Below, piece by piece: positions 53,700 to 63,574 of a DNA stretch of 64,000 nucleotides. The notes beneath the pieces are model-generated. The model was not told the origin of the DNA. It searched no databases and worked only from the letters and a program-made list of their open reading frames with translations. The position numbers and the translations under genes were made by a program. Source of the DNA: DATBGZ01 sp963803115. Lineage in GTDB: Bacteria; Actinomycetota; Actinomycetes; Mycobacteriales; Micromonosporaceae. Each line of letters begins with the position of its first letter. The first letter of the stretch is position 1. The stretch lies in contig CAWDLN010000004.1 in assembly GCA_963803115.1 (NCBI GenBank), positions 35,050-99,049 of the forward strand, in the 5' to 3' direction.

Positions 53700-54608
53700 A
53701 TGCCCCCGGCGATCACCGTGCGCGATGTCCACAAGGCCTACGGCGACACCCGAGCCGTTGACGGCGTCTCCTTCGACGTATCCGATGGCGAGTTCTTCGG
53801 CATCCTCGGCCCCAACGGCGCCGGCAAGACGACGACGCTGGAGATCATCGAAGGCCTGCGTAAGCCCGACTCGGGAGAGGTGCGCCTGCTCGGTGTGTCA
53901 CCGTGGCCACGCAACAAGTCACTTCTCCCGCGCATCGGGGTGCAGTTGCAGGCGTCGAGCTTCTTTGACCGGCTCACCGCCCGCGAACAGATCCGGACCT
54001 GGGCCGCGCTCTACGGCGTGGTGCCGTCGAAGGCCGACGAGATGCTCGAGGTCGTCGGGCTCACCGACAAGGCGAACACCCAGATCCAGAAGCTCTCCGG
54101 CGGCCAGGCGCAACGCCTGTCGATCGCCTGCGCACTCGCCCACGGGCCGGATGTGGTCTTCCTGGACGAGCCGACGTCGGGCCTTGACCCTCAGGCCCGG
54201 CGCAACCTGTGGGATCTGCTGCGTGGCATCAACAACCAGGGCCGCACGGTTGTACTGACGACGCATTACCTGGACGAGGCGGAGCTGCTCTGCGACCGCG
54301 TCGCCATCATGGACCATGGCAAGATCCTTGAGATCGGGCCGCCGGCATCGCTCGTGCGAGGGCTCGACGCGCCGACGCGCATCACTGTCGAGAGTGGAGT
54401 GATCGCGGAAATCGAGGCGCGCAAGCTCTTCGCCGACGCCGACATCAGCGACGACGGCGTGTCGCTGTCGTTCGCCACACGCAACGCCGCACCCGTACTG
54501 GCGACGCTCGCGGAACGCAACGCGCTGCGCGGGCTCTCCGTGCGGGGCGCGACGCTCGAGGACGTCTTCCTCAACCTGACCGGACGGGAATACCGCGATG
54601 AGCAGTAG
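53700..54608 (+). CDS. ABC-2 exporter ATP-binding protein
   Basis: The 302-residue ATPase has Walker A GPNGAGKTT, the signature LSGGQAQRLSIA, Walker B VVFLDEPTSGLDP and the H-loop TTHYLDE. Its C-terminal accessory domain fits drug-type exporters. ATG 53700 is used. The stop overlaps the permease start by 11 bases, showing a tight operon. Confidence 0.93.
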   Translation: MPPAITVRDVHKAYGDTRAVDGVSFDVSDGEFFGILGPNGAGKTTTLEIIEGLRKPDSGEVRLLGVSPWPRNKSLLPRIGVQLQASSFFDRLTAREQIRTWAALYGVVPSKADEMLEVVGLTDKANTQIQKLSGGQAQRLSIACALAHGPDVVFLDEPTSGLDPQARRNLWDLLRGINNQGRTVVLTTHYLDEAELLCDRVAIMDHGKILEIGPPASLVRGLDAPTRITVESGVIAEIEARKLFADADISDDGVSLSFATRNAAPVLATLAERNALRGLSVRGATLEDVFLNLTGREYRDEQ

Positions 54609-55665
54609 CTTCAGCAGCCTGTCCCGGGCGATGGCCCTCGGCTTCGTGCGGGACAAGACCGCGGTCTTCTTCACGGTCCTGTTCCCGCTGATGTTCCTCG
54701 TGCTCTTCGGCGTTTTGCTGAGCAACCCGTCCGCACCCCGCTCGGCAGTGATCCAGGTCGGCGAGGTGTCGCTGCTCGACGGCATCCAGGGCGAGGGGCG
54801 GGCCGGCCTCGACCAGGTGCTGGAACTTAGGCACAGTAACGATTTGGGGGCCGCGCTGGAGGAGGTGCGCAAGGGCGACGCCGACGCCGCGGTCGAGGAG
54901 CAGGGCTCGCAGATCGTGCTGCACTATTCCGCGGCCGACCGGGTCAAGGCCGGTACGGTCCAGGCCCTGTTCCGGGAACTGGTGCAGAGCGGCAACTTGG
55001 CCGCCAACCCGGTCGCGCCACGATTCGAGCTGGCCTCGATGCAGGTGGAGGACCAGTCACTGAAGGTGATCCAGTACCTCACACCGGGTCTGCTCGGCTG
55101 GGCGGTGGCGACGGGTGCCATGTTCGGCGCCGCCCTGACGCTCGTTACCTGGCGGCAGAAGAAGGTGCTGCGGCGGTTGCGGCTCTCACCGGTTCGCACC
55201 GGTACGGTCGTCGGCGCCCGAGTCGGCGTCAGCATCGCGATCGCGTTGGTGCAAGCGGCCATCTTCATCGGCGTGGCATCGATACCGTTCTTCGGCCTGA
55301 AGCTGTCGGAATACTGGTGGATGGCGATCCCACTGTTGATAGCCGGGACGCTGGCGTTCCTGTCGATCGGGCTGCTCGCCGGGTCGTTCTCCAAGACTCC
55401 GGAGGCGGCGAGCGCGGTGGCGAACCTGATCGTCCTGCCGATGGCGTTTCTCTCGGGAGCCTTCTTCCCGCTGCAGGGCGCGCCGGCCTGGCTCGACGCG
55501 ATCTCGCGCGCGCTGCCGTTGCGTCATCTCGTGGACGGCATGCTCGACGTGATGGTCCGAGGCGAGGGTCCGCTCGTGATCCTGCCGCAACTGGGCATCC
55601 TGCTCGGCTTCGCCGTTGTCGTCGGGGCGATCGCGGTAGCCGTCTTCCAATGGGACGACGCCTAA
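54598..55665 (+). CDS. ABC-2 exporter permease
   Basis: The 355-residue protein has an N-terminal helix (TAVFFTVLFPLMFLVLFGVL), a large extracytoplasmic domain (about 50-170) and five C-terminal helices, the ABC-2/YhfE-like layout. The loop with LPMAFLSGAFFPLQGAP is typical of the family. Pairs with the preceding ATPase. Substrate unknown; the ArsR-type regulator upstream may control it. Confidence 0.92.
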   Translation: MSSSFSSLSRAMALGFVRDKTAVFFTVLFPLMFLVLFGVLLSNPSAPRSAVIQVGEVSLLDGIQGEGRAGLDQVLELRHSNDLGAALEEVRKGDADAAVEEQGSQIVLHYSAADRVKAGTVQALFRELVQSGNLAANPVAPRFELASMQVEDQSLKVIQYLTPGLLGWAVATGAMFGAALTLVTWRQKKVLRRLRLSPVRTGTVVGARVGVSIAIALVQAAIFIGVASIPFFGLKLSEYWWMAIPLLIAGTLAFLSIGLLAGSFSKTPEAASAVANLIVLPMAFLSGAFFPLQGAPAWLDAISRALPLRHLVDGMLDVMVRGEGPLVILPQLGILLGFAVVVGAIAVAVFQWDDA

Positions 55666-56029
55666 CCGACTGAGCAGATCGGGTCCCTACCGAGCCATCT
55701 AGCAGCGGCGCACACGTTCCGCCGGCCGGGCAGCACGTAATCGCTCGACTAGAACGGTGGGATGTCTTCGTCGGGGTGGTCGGCTGGGGCATGGGCTCGG
55801 TGGTGTCGCCGGGGGCGGGCGGTGGGGTGCGTTCGTAGCGGTGACCTCATGGGCTGACCCAGACGATGTGGCCGGGTCGGGTTCGTGTATCGTTGCGGAA
55901 GGCGGTTGGCACGTCTTGCTGCCCCGATCGCGCCTCTGGAGTCGACCATCCGCACGTCGACAAGCCGTACGTCGAGCACCGATGCGGAATCCACGCCTGG
56001 CCGACGATCCCTCTAACCTCGGAGATTTC
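55666..56029 (+). other. Long leader region of the DEAD-box helicase gene
   Basis: This 364-bp gap has no convincing gene. The 3' part (about 55900-56029) resembles the long, conserved leaders I recall before cold-inducible actinobacterial DEAD helicase genes, with CTGGAGTCGACCATCCG and GCGGAATCCACGCCTGG blocks. An open frame reading GVDHPHVDKPYVEHRCG spans it but has no good start. It may be structured RNA. Confidence 0.4.
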
Positions 56030-57565
56030 ATGGCGGCATCCCGCCCCAGTACGACAACGACCACCGTTGCCTCCCGACCTTCGACCTCATTCGTCCAGCT
56101 CGGCCTGCCGCCGAAGCTCGTGGCGGCCCTGGCCGGGGCTGGCATCACCGAGCCTTTCCCGATCCAGGCCGCGACGCTGCCCGACACTCTGGCCGGGCGC
56201 GACGTGCTCGGCCGCGGTCGCACGGGCTCTGGCAAGACCTACGCATTCGTGCTGCCACTGCTCGCGCGTCTCGCGGCGCGACCGGCGCAGCGCCGGCCTG
56301 GACGCCCACGGGCCCTCATCCTCGCGCCCACCCGGGAACTGGCCACGCAGATCCACGCCACGATGGCGCCCCTGACGGCCGCGCTGTCCTTGCGAGCGAT
56401 GACGATCTTTGGCGGCGTCGCAGCGAACCCTCAGATTCGAGGGCTGCAGGCCGGCGTCGACATTCTGGTCGCCTGCCCGGGCCGGCTGCAGGATCACATC
56501 CGGGAGGGCCACGCCAGCCTGGACAGCGTGGAGATCACGGTCCTCGACGAGGCCGACCACATGGCCGACCTCGGCTTCCTGCCGACCGTGCGGTGGCTGA
56601 TGGAACGGACCCCGCCCGAGGGCCAGCGGCTGCTATTCTCGGCCACCCTGGACGCGGCGGTCGACGTGCTGGTGCGCCGTTTCCTGGTCGACCCGGTGAC
56701 CCACCGCGTCGATCCGGCGGCCGCCCCGGTAGCCACGATGACCCACCACGTGCTGCACGTCCGGGAAGATGAGCGGCTGCCCGTCCTGATCGACCTGGCC
56801 GCCGCCCCCGGGCGGACGCTCGTGTTCACCCGCACCAAGCACGGCGCGAAGCGGCTGACCAGGCAACTCAACGCGGCCGGCGTGCGCGCGGTCGAGCTGC
56901 ACGGCAATCTCGCTCAGAACGCCCGCGACCGCAACCTGCGCGCGTTCACCGACGGAACCGCGCGGACCCTGGTCGCCACGGACATCGCGGCCCGCGGCAT
57001 TCACGTGGATGACGTGGCCCTCGTGGTGCACGCCGATCCGCCGATGGAGCACAAGGCCTATCTGCACCGCTCGGGGCGCACCGCCCGGGCCGGGGCACAC
57101 GGCACGGTCATCACGCTGATGTCCGACGACCAGGTCGCCGACGTCGACCTGCTGACCCGCCGGGCCGGCATCAAGCCGACCACGACCCGGATGCGCCCGG
57201 GGGACCCGCTGATGCGCCGGCTTGCGCCGGGCGAACGTACCTATGAGGTCATCACCCTCGATAAGTCCACTGTGGATTCACCGCTCCGGGTCGTGCCGAG
57301 ACAGGGCCGACCCGGCCGCTCACGGCGCGCAACGGTCACGGCCACATCCGCTCCAACCGGAGCGGCGCGTACCAGTACCGGCCGTCCGGCCCAGGGCCAA
57401 GCGGCCGGCCTTGGTGTGGCCGGTGGCCGTTCCAACAAGTCCCGTCGCACCAGCGTGACCACCACGCGGGCCACGGCCTCGGCCCGCGCCGCGGTGGCGC
57501 CGGCGAAGTCCGGCGGAGCGGCCGCGTTCTCGGCCGGCGCCCGGATCGGGCGCCGCGGGCGCTGA
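56030..57565 (+). CDS. DEAD-box RNA helicase
   Basis: The 511-residue helicase has a Q motif (TEPFPIQAATL), motif I GRGRTGSGKT (61-70), Ia APTRELATQ, II VLDEADHM, III FSATL, V TDIAARGIHV and VI HRSGRTARAG. Core similarity ends near residue 415. The last 90 residues are a basic Arg/Thr/Ala-rich tail that probably binds RNA. ATG 56030 follows CGGAGATTTC; upstream open sequence has no homology. Likely roles are cold adaptation and ribosome assembly. Confidence 0.94.
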   Translation: MAASRPSTTTTTVASRPSTSFVQLGLPPKLVAALAGAGITEPFPIQAATLPDTLAGRDVLGRGRTGSGKTYAFVLPLLARLAARPAQRRPGRPRALILAPTRELATQIHATMAPLTAALSLRAMTIFGGVAANPQIRGLQAGVDILVACPGRLQDHIREGHASLDSVEITVLDEADHMADLGFLPTVRWLMERTPPEGQRLLFSATLDAAVDVLVRRFLVDPVTHRVDPAAAPVATMTHHVLHVREDERLPVLIDLAAAPGRTLVFTRTKHGAKRLTRQLNAAGVRAVELHGNLAQNARDRNLRAFTDGTARTLVATDIAARGIHVDDVALVVHADPPMEHKAYLHRSGRTARAGAHGTVITLMSDDQVADVDLLTRRAGIKPTTTRMRPGDPLMRRLAPGERTYEVITLDKSTVDSPLRVVPRQGRPGRSRRATVTATSAPTGAARTSTGRPAQGQAAGLGVAGGRSNKSRRTSVTTTRATASARAAVAPAKSGGAAAFSAGARIGRRGR

Positions 57566-58041
57566 CCGTCCCCAGCGGACAGACGACATTCACGGCCGAT
57601 CCGGAGGCGGCCAGACCCGCCGCCGGCGCGGTGGGCCGTGGTCCCGCAACGGCGCCGTGTCACGGCCACGCGCAACTCCCTCTTCCTCATCGTGACGGCG
57701 GCCTGTAGCAGTCGCCGCCTCGCGGGACCGAACCGGACGGGAGTCTTCTCGTCGCGCGGTCGTCGGTGCTTGAACACCCGATCATCAAGCATGGTCGGAT
57801 GGTCCGGGCGCGCGACTCGCGGCTATCCGGTCGTTTGCTGATCCGATCTCGCGGGTCCGCTTCATCGACGAAGCTGCCGCGGTCCGGTCGGCGGGCTGAT
57901 CAAGAGTGCACTGCACCGAACTAAGCACCGAATGGGCGGCGCAGCGGCCGTGACCTTCGCCTTCCCCGTCGGGCCGGCCACGAGTTCGCCGACGGGCATT
58001 CCGAGGCAGTCGGTCGCTGAACACATCCGAGGCGCCAGGGC
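57566..58041. other. Gap without a recognisable gene
   Basis: This 476-bp stretch lies between the convergent helicase and glycosyltransferase genes. Short open frames exist but lack coding bias, good starts or known motifs. I see no strong terminator. Confidence 0.5.
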
Positions 58042-59463
58042 TTAGCGGCGTACGGCTTCGTAGGTGGTCGCGACCTGCTGGGCGATTGCCTGCCAGGAGA
58101 ACCGACTGCGGGCGAAGGCGAGCCCGGCGGCCGCACGCGTGGACCGGGCGCCCGGAATGGTCAATGCCGCAAGCAGTATGTCAGTGAGGGAGTGCTCGTC
58201 GTCCGGTTGGGCGAGCCAGCCTTCGGGCCGGGATGGGTCGCGATTTATGAGGATACCGGGCGTACCGCTGGCCGTTGCTACCACCGGCAGGCCGGCGGCC
58301 ATCGCTTCCAGGTACACCGAGCCGAAGGCCTCGTCGACGGATGGGGCAACCATCAGGTCGGCGCAGCCAAAACCGAGCCGGAGATGATCATGGTCCCGCC
58401 AGCCGACGAAGAAGACGCCGTCCAGGGCGAGCTCGCGCACGAGCGTGTATGGGTGCTCGCCCTCCCACTCGCCAGGATGGCCGCCCCATATCAGCAGCGG
58501 AGCGGCGGAACCGAGCCGGAGCCTGACCCGCGCGTAGGCGCGAAGGAGCAGCGGCAGCCGCTTGGCCCGCGTGAACCGGCCGACGTAGAGCAGTACCGGC
58601 CGTGCCTGCCCGGACACGGGGTCGACAAACGGCGCCAGGTCCTCGGTTGTGTACCGGATGGAGCCCGGTTGGCCGCTCTCGTCCCAGCCGAGCGGCTCGT
58701 CTACAAGCCATTGTCGCAGCAGCGCGAGTCTTTCCTGGGTGCTCAGCCGGAGCGGACGGAAGTGGTCGGTGTCGACTCCGTTCGGGACGACCGTTAGCCG
58801 ATCGGGTTTCAGCCTGAGCAAGGTCATCGCGCGTTGGGCCACATGCGACGACGCGACGATGACGCGGTCGCTGGCACCGGCGGTGGCGCGAAGGCGGTCA
58901 GCCCAGTACGTGGCGTGCGGCCACGGCTTCGTCGAATGCTCGATCTCCTCCAGCATCAGCAACTCGGTGCCGTGTAGGTGGGTGACCGTTGGCACCGTTG
59001 GCCACAGCTGCCGTGCGGCGTCGTGTAGTGGCGTCAGGTGGTGCAGGTGCAGGATGTCGGGCGGCGCCGACCCGCTTGCAATCAGGATCCGCCGCCAGGC
59101 GTCGGCTTGGCGGGCGGCCACCGCCGGCGCGACGTCGCCGAAGAACCGGTCGGGTGCCCCGGCCCTGTCCTCATAGGACGAATGCATGGGAACCGGCTGG
59201 GCCAGCGGGTCGCCACCGGAGCGCCACGCGTCGAGTGCAGGCGTGAAATCCGCGGCGTACACCGCCAACCCTCGGTAGAACGTCCCTGCGTGGCCCGGCT
59301 GCCCGGCGGCGCCGACGGATCCGGCCACGATCCGCGCGCTCCAGCCAATGTCCTGCAACGCCCCGGTCAGACAACGGATTACGTGGGCCGAGCCGCCACG
59401 GGGGAAGAAAGAGACACCCTGTACCACCGTCCCAACCACCGCTGCGGACGGCTCCAGGTGCAT
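58042..59463 (-). CDS. GT4-family glycosyltransferase
   Basis: The 473-residue enzyme has the GT-B fold of GT4 transferases: the N-terminal loop FFPRGGSAHVI, HLHHLTPLHD, VVPNGVDTDHFRP, then the nucleotide-sugar domain with LLYVGRFTRAKR and the E-x7-E motif EAFGSVYLEAMAAGLPVVA. The acceptor is unknown; cell-surface polysaccharide or antibiotic-like glycoside are possible. ATG 59463 is chosen. Upstream in-frame codons read a low-complexity SWSWSW run from a CACGAC repeat and are not counted. Confidence 0.92.
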   Translation of the reverse strand: MHLEPSAAVVGTVVQGVSFFPRGGSAHVIRCLTGALQDIGWSARIVAGSVGAAGQPGHAGTFYRGLAVYAADFTPALDAWRSGGDPLAQPVPMHSSYEDRAGAPDRFFGDVAPAVAARQADAWRRILIASGSAPPDILHLHHLTPLHDAARQLWPTVPTVTHLHGTELLMLEEIEHSTKPWPHATYWADRLRATAGASDRVIVASSHVAQRAMTLLRLKPDRLTVVPNGVDTDHFRPLRLSTQERLALLRQWLVDEPLGWDESGQPGSIRYTTEDLAPFVDPVSGQARPVLLYVGRFTRAKRLPLLLRAYARVRLRLGSAAPLLIWGGHPGEWEGEHPYTLVRELALDGVFFVGWRDHDHLRLGFGCADLMVAPSVDEAFGSVYLEAMAAGLPVVATASGTPGILINRDPSRPEGWLAQPDDEHSLTDILLAALTIPGARSTRAAAGLAFARSRFSWQAIAQQVATTYEAVRR

Positions 59464-59506
59464 CCGGTTCAGCACGATTGCCTTAGCCCGACGGACGACG
59501 CAGCGC

Positions 59507-59530
59507 CACGACCACGACCACGACCACGAC
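59507..59530. repeat. Hexanucleotide repeat (CACGAC)4
   Basis: Four perfect CACGAC units lie 44 bp before the glycosyltransferase start. The rest of the 59464-59960 gap has no recognisable gene. Confidence 0.9.
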
Positions 59531-59960
59531 AATACTTGAGGAGTCCGTTACCGTGGCGAACCTCGTCGCGGCCGCAGGGTGACGTGCACAGACGCCAAGA
59601 GGCCAGGTGTCTGTGCCAAGTCTGGCAGCACCTCATCCGCCCCAGCCTCGCGCGAGTCCTCCTGACTGCCCTGGCGAGGGGACGCAGTCGCGAACGGCAT
59701 TTCCAGATGATCAAATCCGCAGGCATGACTCGCGGGCAGGAGACGCACTGCGCCTCCTCCAAACGACACTTGGCCCCACCGTGACGGCTTGGGTTCCGGG
59801 GAAGGTTGCAACACCCGATCATTTGTCGGCCACGCCATGGCGTTTTCGCTGACGGCGCTGGGACAGTCTGTAGGTAAGTTCCTCGGTTCCGCGCAGCCGG
59901 CTTCCTGCCGGGCGGCCGTTTCGCGTTGCCTGGCCCCTGCCATCCCTCAGGATCCGCCGC

Positions 59961-60577
59961 ATGTACGCACACGAGCACCCCGAGCCGACCGATCCGCGCG
60001 TCGGACCTGCAATCGTTTACCTGATCGTTGGCCTTCCCGGCGCAGGGAAAACAGCTCACGCGAAGGAACTGGAGATTAGCGCGTCGGCCCTCCGGCTAAC
60101 GCCAGACGAGTGGCAGATCGTGCTGTTTGGCGATCAAAACCCGCCAGATAGGCGTGACCTCGTTGAAGGCAAGTTGGTTCAGCTCGGCATGCGGGTCGCA
60201 GAGCTGGGCACCGATGTCGTCTTCGACTTCGGGTTGTGGGGAAAGGACGAACGATCAGCGCTCCGCTGGATCGCTGGCGCCGTCGGCGCGCGTAGCCAAG
60301 TCGTCGACCTGCCGATTGACCACGAGGAGCAACGCAAGCGTGTCACCAATCGGTTCGCAACTACGCCCGATCAAACGTTCCACATGAGCAACGTTGAACT
60401 TGAGCAGTGGCGGGCTCAGTTTCAAGCGCCGGACGACGAAGACTGCGAGGTTCTCAGATTCCACCCGTCCCACCAGACCACGCGACCTGGTCGGAGTGGG
60501 CCTCGCGGCGCTGGCCATCCCTGCCCGACCCGTACGCAACGACCGCCGCTAACTCGCGCTACTCACACGAACCATGA
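59961..60577 (+). pseudogene. P-loop kinase-like AAA ATPase, frameshifted near the end
   Basis: ATG 59961 opens a protein with Walker A LIVGLPGAGKTAHAKELE, the LTPDEWQ strand and DVVFDFGLWGKDERSALRW, typical of small zeta-toxin/adenylate-kinase-like P-loop kinases. After RFHPS the expected ending TWSEWASRRWPSLPDPYATT lies in another frame and stops at 60575-60577. One base change near 60475 gives a 205-residue protein. Its substrate is unknown. The uncorrected frame runs on to 60746 through non-homologous sequence. Confidence 0.75.
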
Positions 60578-60746
60578 GCCCCATACGATGCTTCGAATCA
60601 CCGTGCGCACAGCGGCACACGAGTATGCCAGCCCTCGGCGCCTAGAGGTGCCAGAGCTTAGCAATGATCATGGCCGCTTATGCAGGGCGTCGAGGCGTTT
60701 CCTGGCTTCTCCGCGTCCATCGAACTGTCGGCAGTGTTGGTCGTAG

Positions 60747-61010
60747 CGCCCGAGCAGTTCGACCGGGATTGCTCGTTCAGCCCCGCTCGCAGACTACTGG
60801 GCATCAGATCACGACTGGCGCCAGTGCGAGTCGAAACTAAATGCGCTGCCCCAGTTCAAAACCGAGATCGACGGGGTCGGCATCCACTTCATCCACGTGC
60901 AGTCGCCGCACGCGGACGCGTTGCCGCTCATCATGACGCATGGCTGGCCCGGCTCGGTCGTCGAGCTGATCGACACCGTCGGCCCGCTCACCGACCCGAC
61001 CGCGCACCTC
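60747..61010 (+). pseudogene. Epoxide hydrolase fragment
   Basis: One frame encodes DYWASDHDWRQCESKLNALP, QFKTEIDGVGIHFIHVQSPH, LIMTHGWPGSVVELIDTVG and GPLTDPTAH, the middle of the epoxide-hydrolase N-terminal domain and the beginning of the hydrolase fold. The first 60 or so residues and everything after HGWPGS...PTAH, including the catalytic aspartate, are missing. It is a remnant. The following 61011-61495 shows no recognisable gene. Confidence 0.8.
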
Positions 61011-61495
61011 CTGGCCCGCCCGACGGACCGACCATACACGCCGCTCGGAGCGAACATCCTCAATTCGGCAAATCCGGTAACTATCTCAACGTCGCGCCAG
61101 GGCCGGGGCCTGTCCGCCGATGAGGGTCCATGTGAGCCACACGGCACCGCGCTCACCTCCGACATGCTGGAGCGGGCTCCGCCGGGAACGCCCGGGCCGA
61201 GCGGTTCGCCTACTAGCGCCGACTGGAGTAACGGGTACGGCGCGACCGAGCCGGTGGCATACGTGTGACGACGCAGTCGGCAAACGTGACCTGCTCGCCT
61301 CTTCGCTGGCTGGCCAAATCGGGCTGTGCCGCATTGCCGCCGGCTGGAAGCGCCCAAACAGCCGCCGGAGGACCCACGCCATGGCAAGGTCGTAGACGGA
61401 TGGTTGTACCGCGTGACCGTCTGGCCAGCCGGATGCGATAGCGCAGGTGGTTTGCATCCACCCAGGCGCACGGACTGATGTCCGCGGAGGACGTG

Positions 61496-61870
61496 ATGGG
61501 CAAGGACGTAAGGTACCGAAGGATCTACGACGACGCGTCATCCGAGGACGGCCGACGGATACTCGTCGACCGCCTCTGGCCCCGCGGCATGCGGAAACAG
61601 GACGCCCGCGTCGACGAGTGGATGCGTGACGTCGCACCGTCTACTGAGCTTCGCCGGTGGTATGGACACGACCGCGACCGTTATGGCGAGTTTCGCCGCC
61701 GATACCTCGCCGAGCTACGGGCGCCGGAGCGAGAGCAGGCGGTCCAGCGGCTGCGCGAGACCGCCGGCAACAGCAGGATGACGTTACTCACCGCTGCCCG
61801 CGACCTCGAGCACAGCGAGGCCGCTGTCCTTGCTGATTGGCTGAGTCGTGCAGAAACTTCACGCGCCTGA
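61496..61870 (+). CDS. DUF488-family protein
   Basis: The 124-residue protein matches DUF488: YRRIYDDASSEDGRRILVDR, then LWPRGMRKQDARVDEWMRDV, and a C-terminal ARDLEHSEAAVLADWL. The family is of unknown function and often close to heavy-metal or stress genes. ATG 61496 follows GGAGG by five bases; ATG 61478 would add six residues but has no ribosome-binding site. Confidence 0.88.
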   Translation: MGKDVRYRRIYDDASSEDGRRILVDRLWPRGMRKQDARVDEWMRDVAPSTELRRWYGHDRDRYGEFRRRYLAELRAPEREQAVQRLRETAGNSRMTLLTAARDLEHSEAAVLADWLSRAETSRA

Positions 61871-61940
61871 CCTGGTTCTGGTCGCGTAGGGCGGTATCTG
61901 TCTTGGCCTTCGCAGCCGGTGATCAGCTGACCTTCGGGCC

Positions 61941-61974
61941 GGTGTGCCTGTAGTGACGGTGTGCCTGTAGTGAC
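61941..61974 (+). repeat. Perfect 17-bp tandem duplication
   Basis: GGTGTGCCTGTAGTGAC occurs twice without a gap, just upstream of the tRNA-like remnant. Confidence 0.9.
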
Positions 61975-61998
61975 TGGCAAACCGGACATCCAGGGGTG

Positions 61999-62043
61999 TC
62001 AGACCATCCTGGGGGTCAAGGGTCGTGGGTTCAGATCCCGCCA
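61999..62043 (+). other. tRNA-like 3'-half remnant, possible attachment site
   Basis: The segment contains a good T-arm (GTGGG-TTCAGAT-CCCGC, 62025-62041) preceded by an anticodon-arm-like CCTGGGGGTC. There is no matching 5' half or complete acceptor stem, so it is not a working tRNA. Such tRNA ends are common scars of integrated elements. The following 62044-62709 has no recognisable gene. Confidence 0.45.
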
Positions 62044-62709
62044 ACACTGCCGCGCGGGTGCTCGGCGAGAACTACCCCTTCACCTACCGGCCTTTCGTCG
62101 CCCGGATCAGGCCGTGGGGGCCCAATCGGTGCCGGGACCGTCTCGGGCGGAGGGGTGAGGCGAAATGCCACCGGCCGTCCTCAGTGGACGGTGGCGCGTC
62201 GTTGCGCACGTGCTGTTCCTCCCGCGTACGGTGTCCGTGCGCGGGGCCCTACGTGGCCGAGCGCCGAGCGGCCTTGCGCGCGGCGCGGATGCCCACGTTG
62301 GGGGTCGCGACCGTCCTCCGTGGACAGATTCGTTCCCTCGTTGATCTCCGTGTGGAATCAATTTGGTTTCGGGCTCACAGACGGTCGCCATGCCTACCGG
62401 TAACGAGGAACGGGCGGGCAGGGAGTCACCCCCCAGGTCCTACCGGTACCGGGCAACACGCCAAATGTCGACACCAACTGGATCGTGTTGAGATTTGGAA
62501 CGAGCGGGTCGACGACAGGAATGCGAGCCATGACGGCCGACCGAGGCATCGATCCTCAGCCGGAGGTATACCGCCTCTGCTGGCGAACGTCGGCGGCGAG
62601 CTTGCCGACGAGCATGAGCGCGCGCATCGCGGCATTATGCCCCGATGGTTGCGAGCCGTCGCCGGATCACCGGACGAAAATCGTCCGCAATGTGTTCTAG
62701 GTTGTCCAT

Positions 62710-63315
62710 ATGCCTGCCGATCGCTCGACGGACGACCTCACCATCCGGCCGCTCGCGCCCGACACCTGGCGTGCCTTCGCCGACCTTGTCGAGCGGCACA
62801 ACGGCGTGTTCGGCGGGTGCTGGTGCACCTACTTCCACTCGCTGTCACGCGACAAGGACCGCACCTACGAGAGCAATCGTGATCTGAAGTGCCAACTGGT
62901 CGAGCACGGGCGTGCACACGCCGCGCTGGTCTTCGACGGCGACGAGGCCGTGGCCTGGGCGGAGTTCGGGCCACCGGGGGAACTGCCGAACATCCATCAT
63001 CGACAGGAGTACGAGGCGGGCCTCGTTACGGCGCCCGACTACCGGATCACCTGCATCTTCGTGGACCGACGCTACCGGCGCGGCGGCGTCGCGGCGCTGG
63101 CACTACGAGGAGCGCTGGACCTGATCTCCCAGGCGGGTGGCGGGGTGGTCGAGGGATACCCGCACGACATGTCGAAGCAGCCCGAAGGCAAGAAAATGTC
63201 GTCCTCCTTCCTCTACAACGGCACCCGCAGGATGTACGAGGAGGCCGGCTTCACCTACCAGCGGTCGAAGGGACAGAAGAACTGCGTGATGATCCGGACG
63301 ATCGCTCCAGCCTGA
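62710..63315 (+). CDS. GNAT-family N-acetyltransferase
   Basis: The 201-residue protein has GNAT features: LTIRPLAPDTWRAFADLVER at the start, the beta-4 strand ITCIFVDRRYRRGGVAALAL with the acetyl-CoA loop R-R-x-G-V-A, and late MYEEAGFTYQRS. A GGCWCTYFHS segment is typical of the group that acts on small molecules. ATG 62710 is used; the gene stands alone. Confidence 0.9.
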   Translation: MPADRSTDDLTIRPLAPDTWRAFADLVERHNGVFGGCWCTYFHSLSRDKDRTYESNRDLKCQLVEHGRAHAALVFDGDEAVAWAEFGPPGELPNIHHRQEYEAGLVTAPDYRITCIFVDRRYRRGGVAALALRGALDLISQAGGGVVEGYPHDMSKQPEGKKMSSSFLYNGTRRMYEEAGFTYQRSKGQKNCVMIRTIAPA

Positions 63316-63574
63316 CCTGGGGTCCACAGACAACAACCGGATTTCGGCTACTTGTTTAATTTGATCTACGACCTCAGCCCGGCCAGGCTGGGTCGAGGTG
63401 GCCGGCGGGTTGCTCTCATTTGCGGCTGTCCACGGCATCAGGGTGTGACTCTCATTTGGCGTGCGCCCGCCGGTCACCGCGGCAGGGAGTGGCTCAAGAG
63501 GGGTATGCCCAGCTCAAAGTAGCGTTGCCCTCCTCGCCAATCGTCCACAGTGTACGAGCGAGGAGACGCAACGA

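Noticed and set aside
59464..59532. Extended N-terminus (SWSWSW) of the glycosyltransferase
   Set aside because: It translates a CACGAC microsatellite and lacks homology. The family begins after ATG 59463.
61999..62070. Functional tRNA gene
   Set aside because: Only a T-arm and a poor anticodon arm are visible. There is no D-arm or acceptor pairing.
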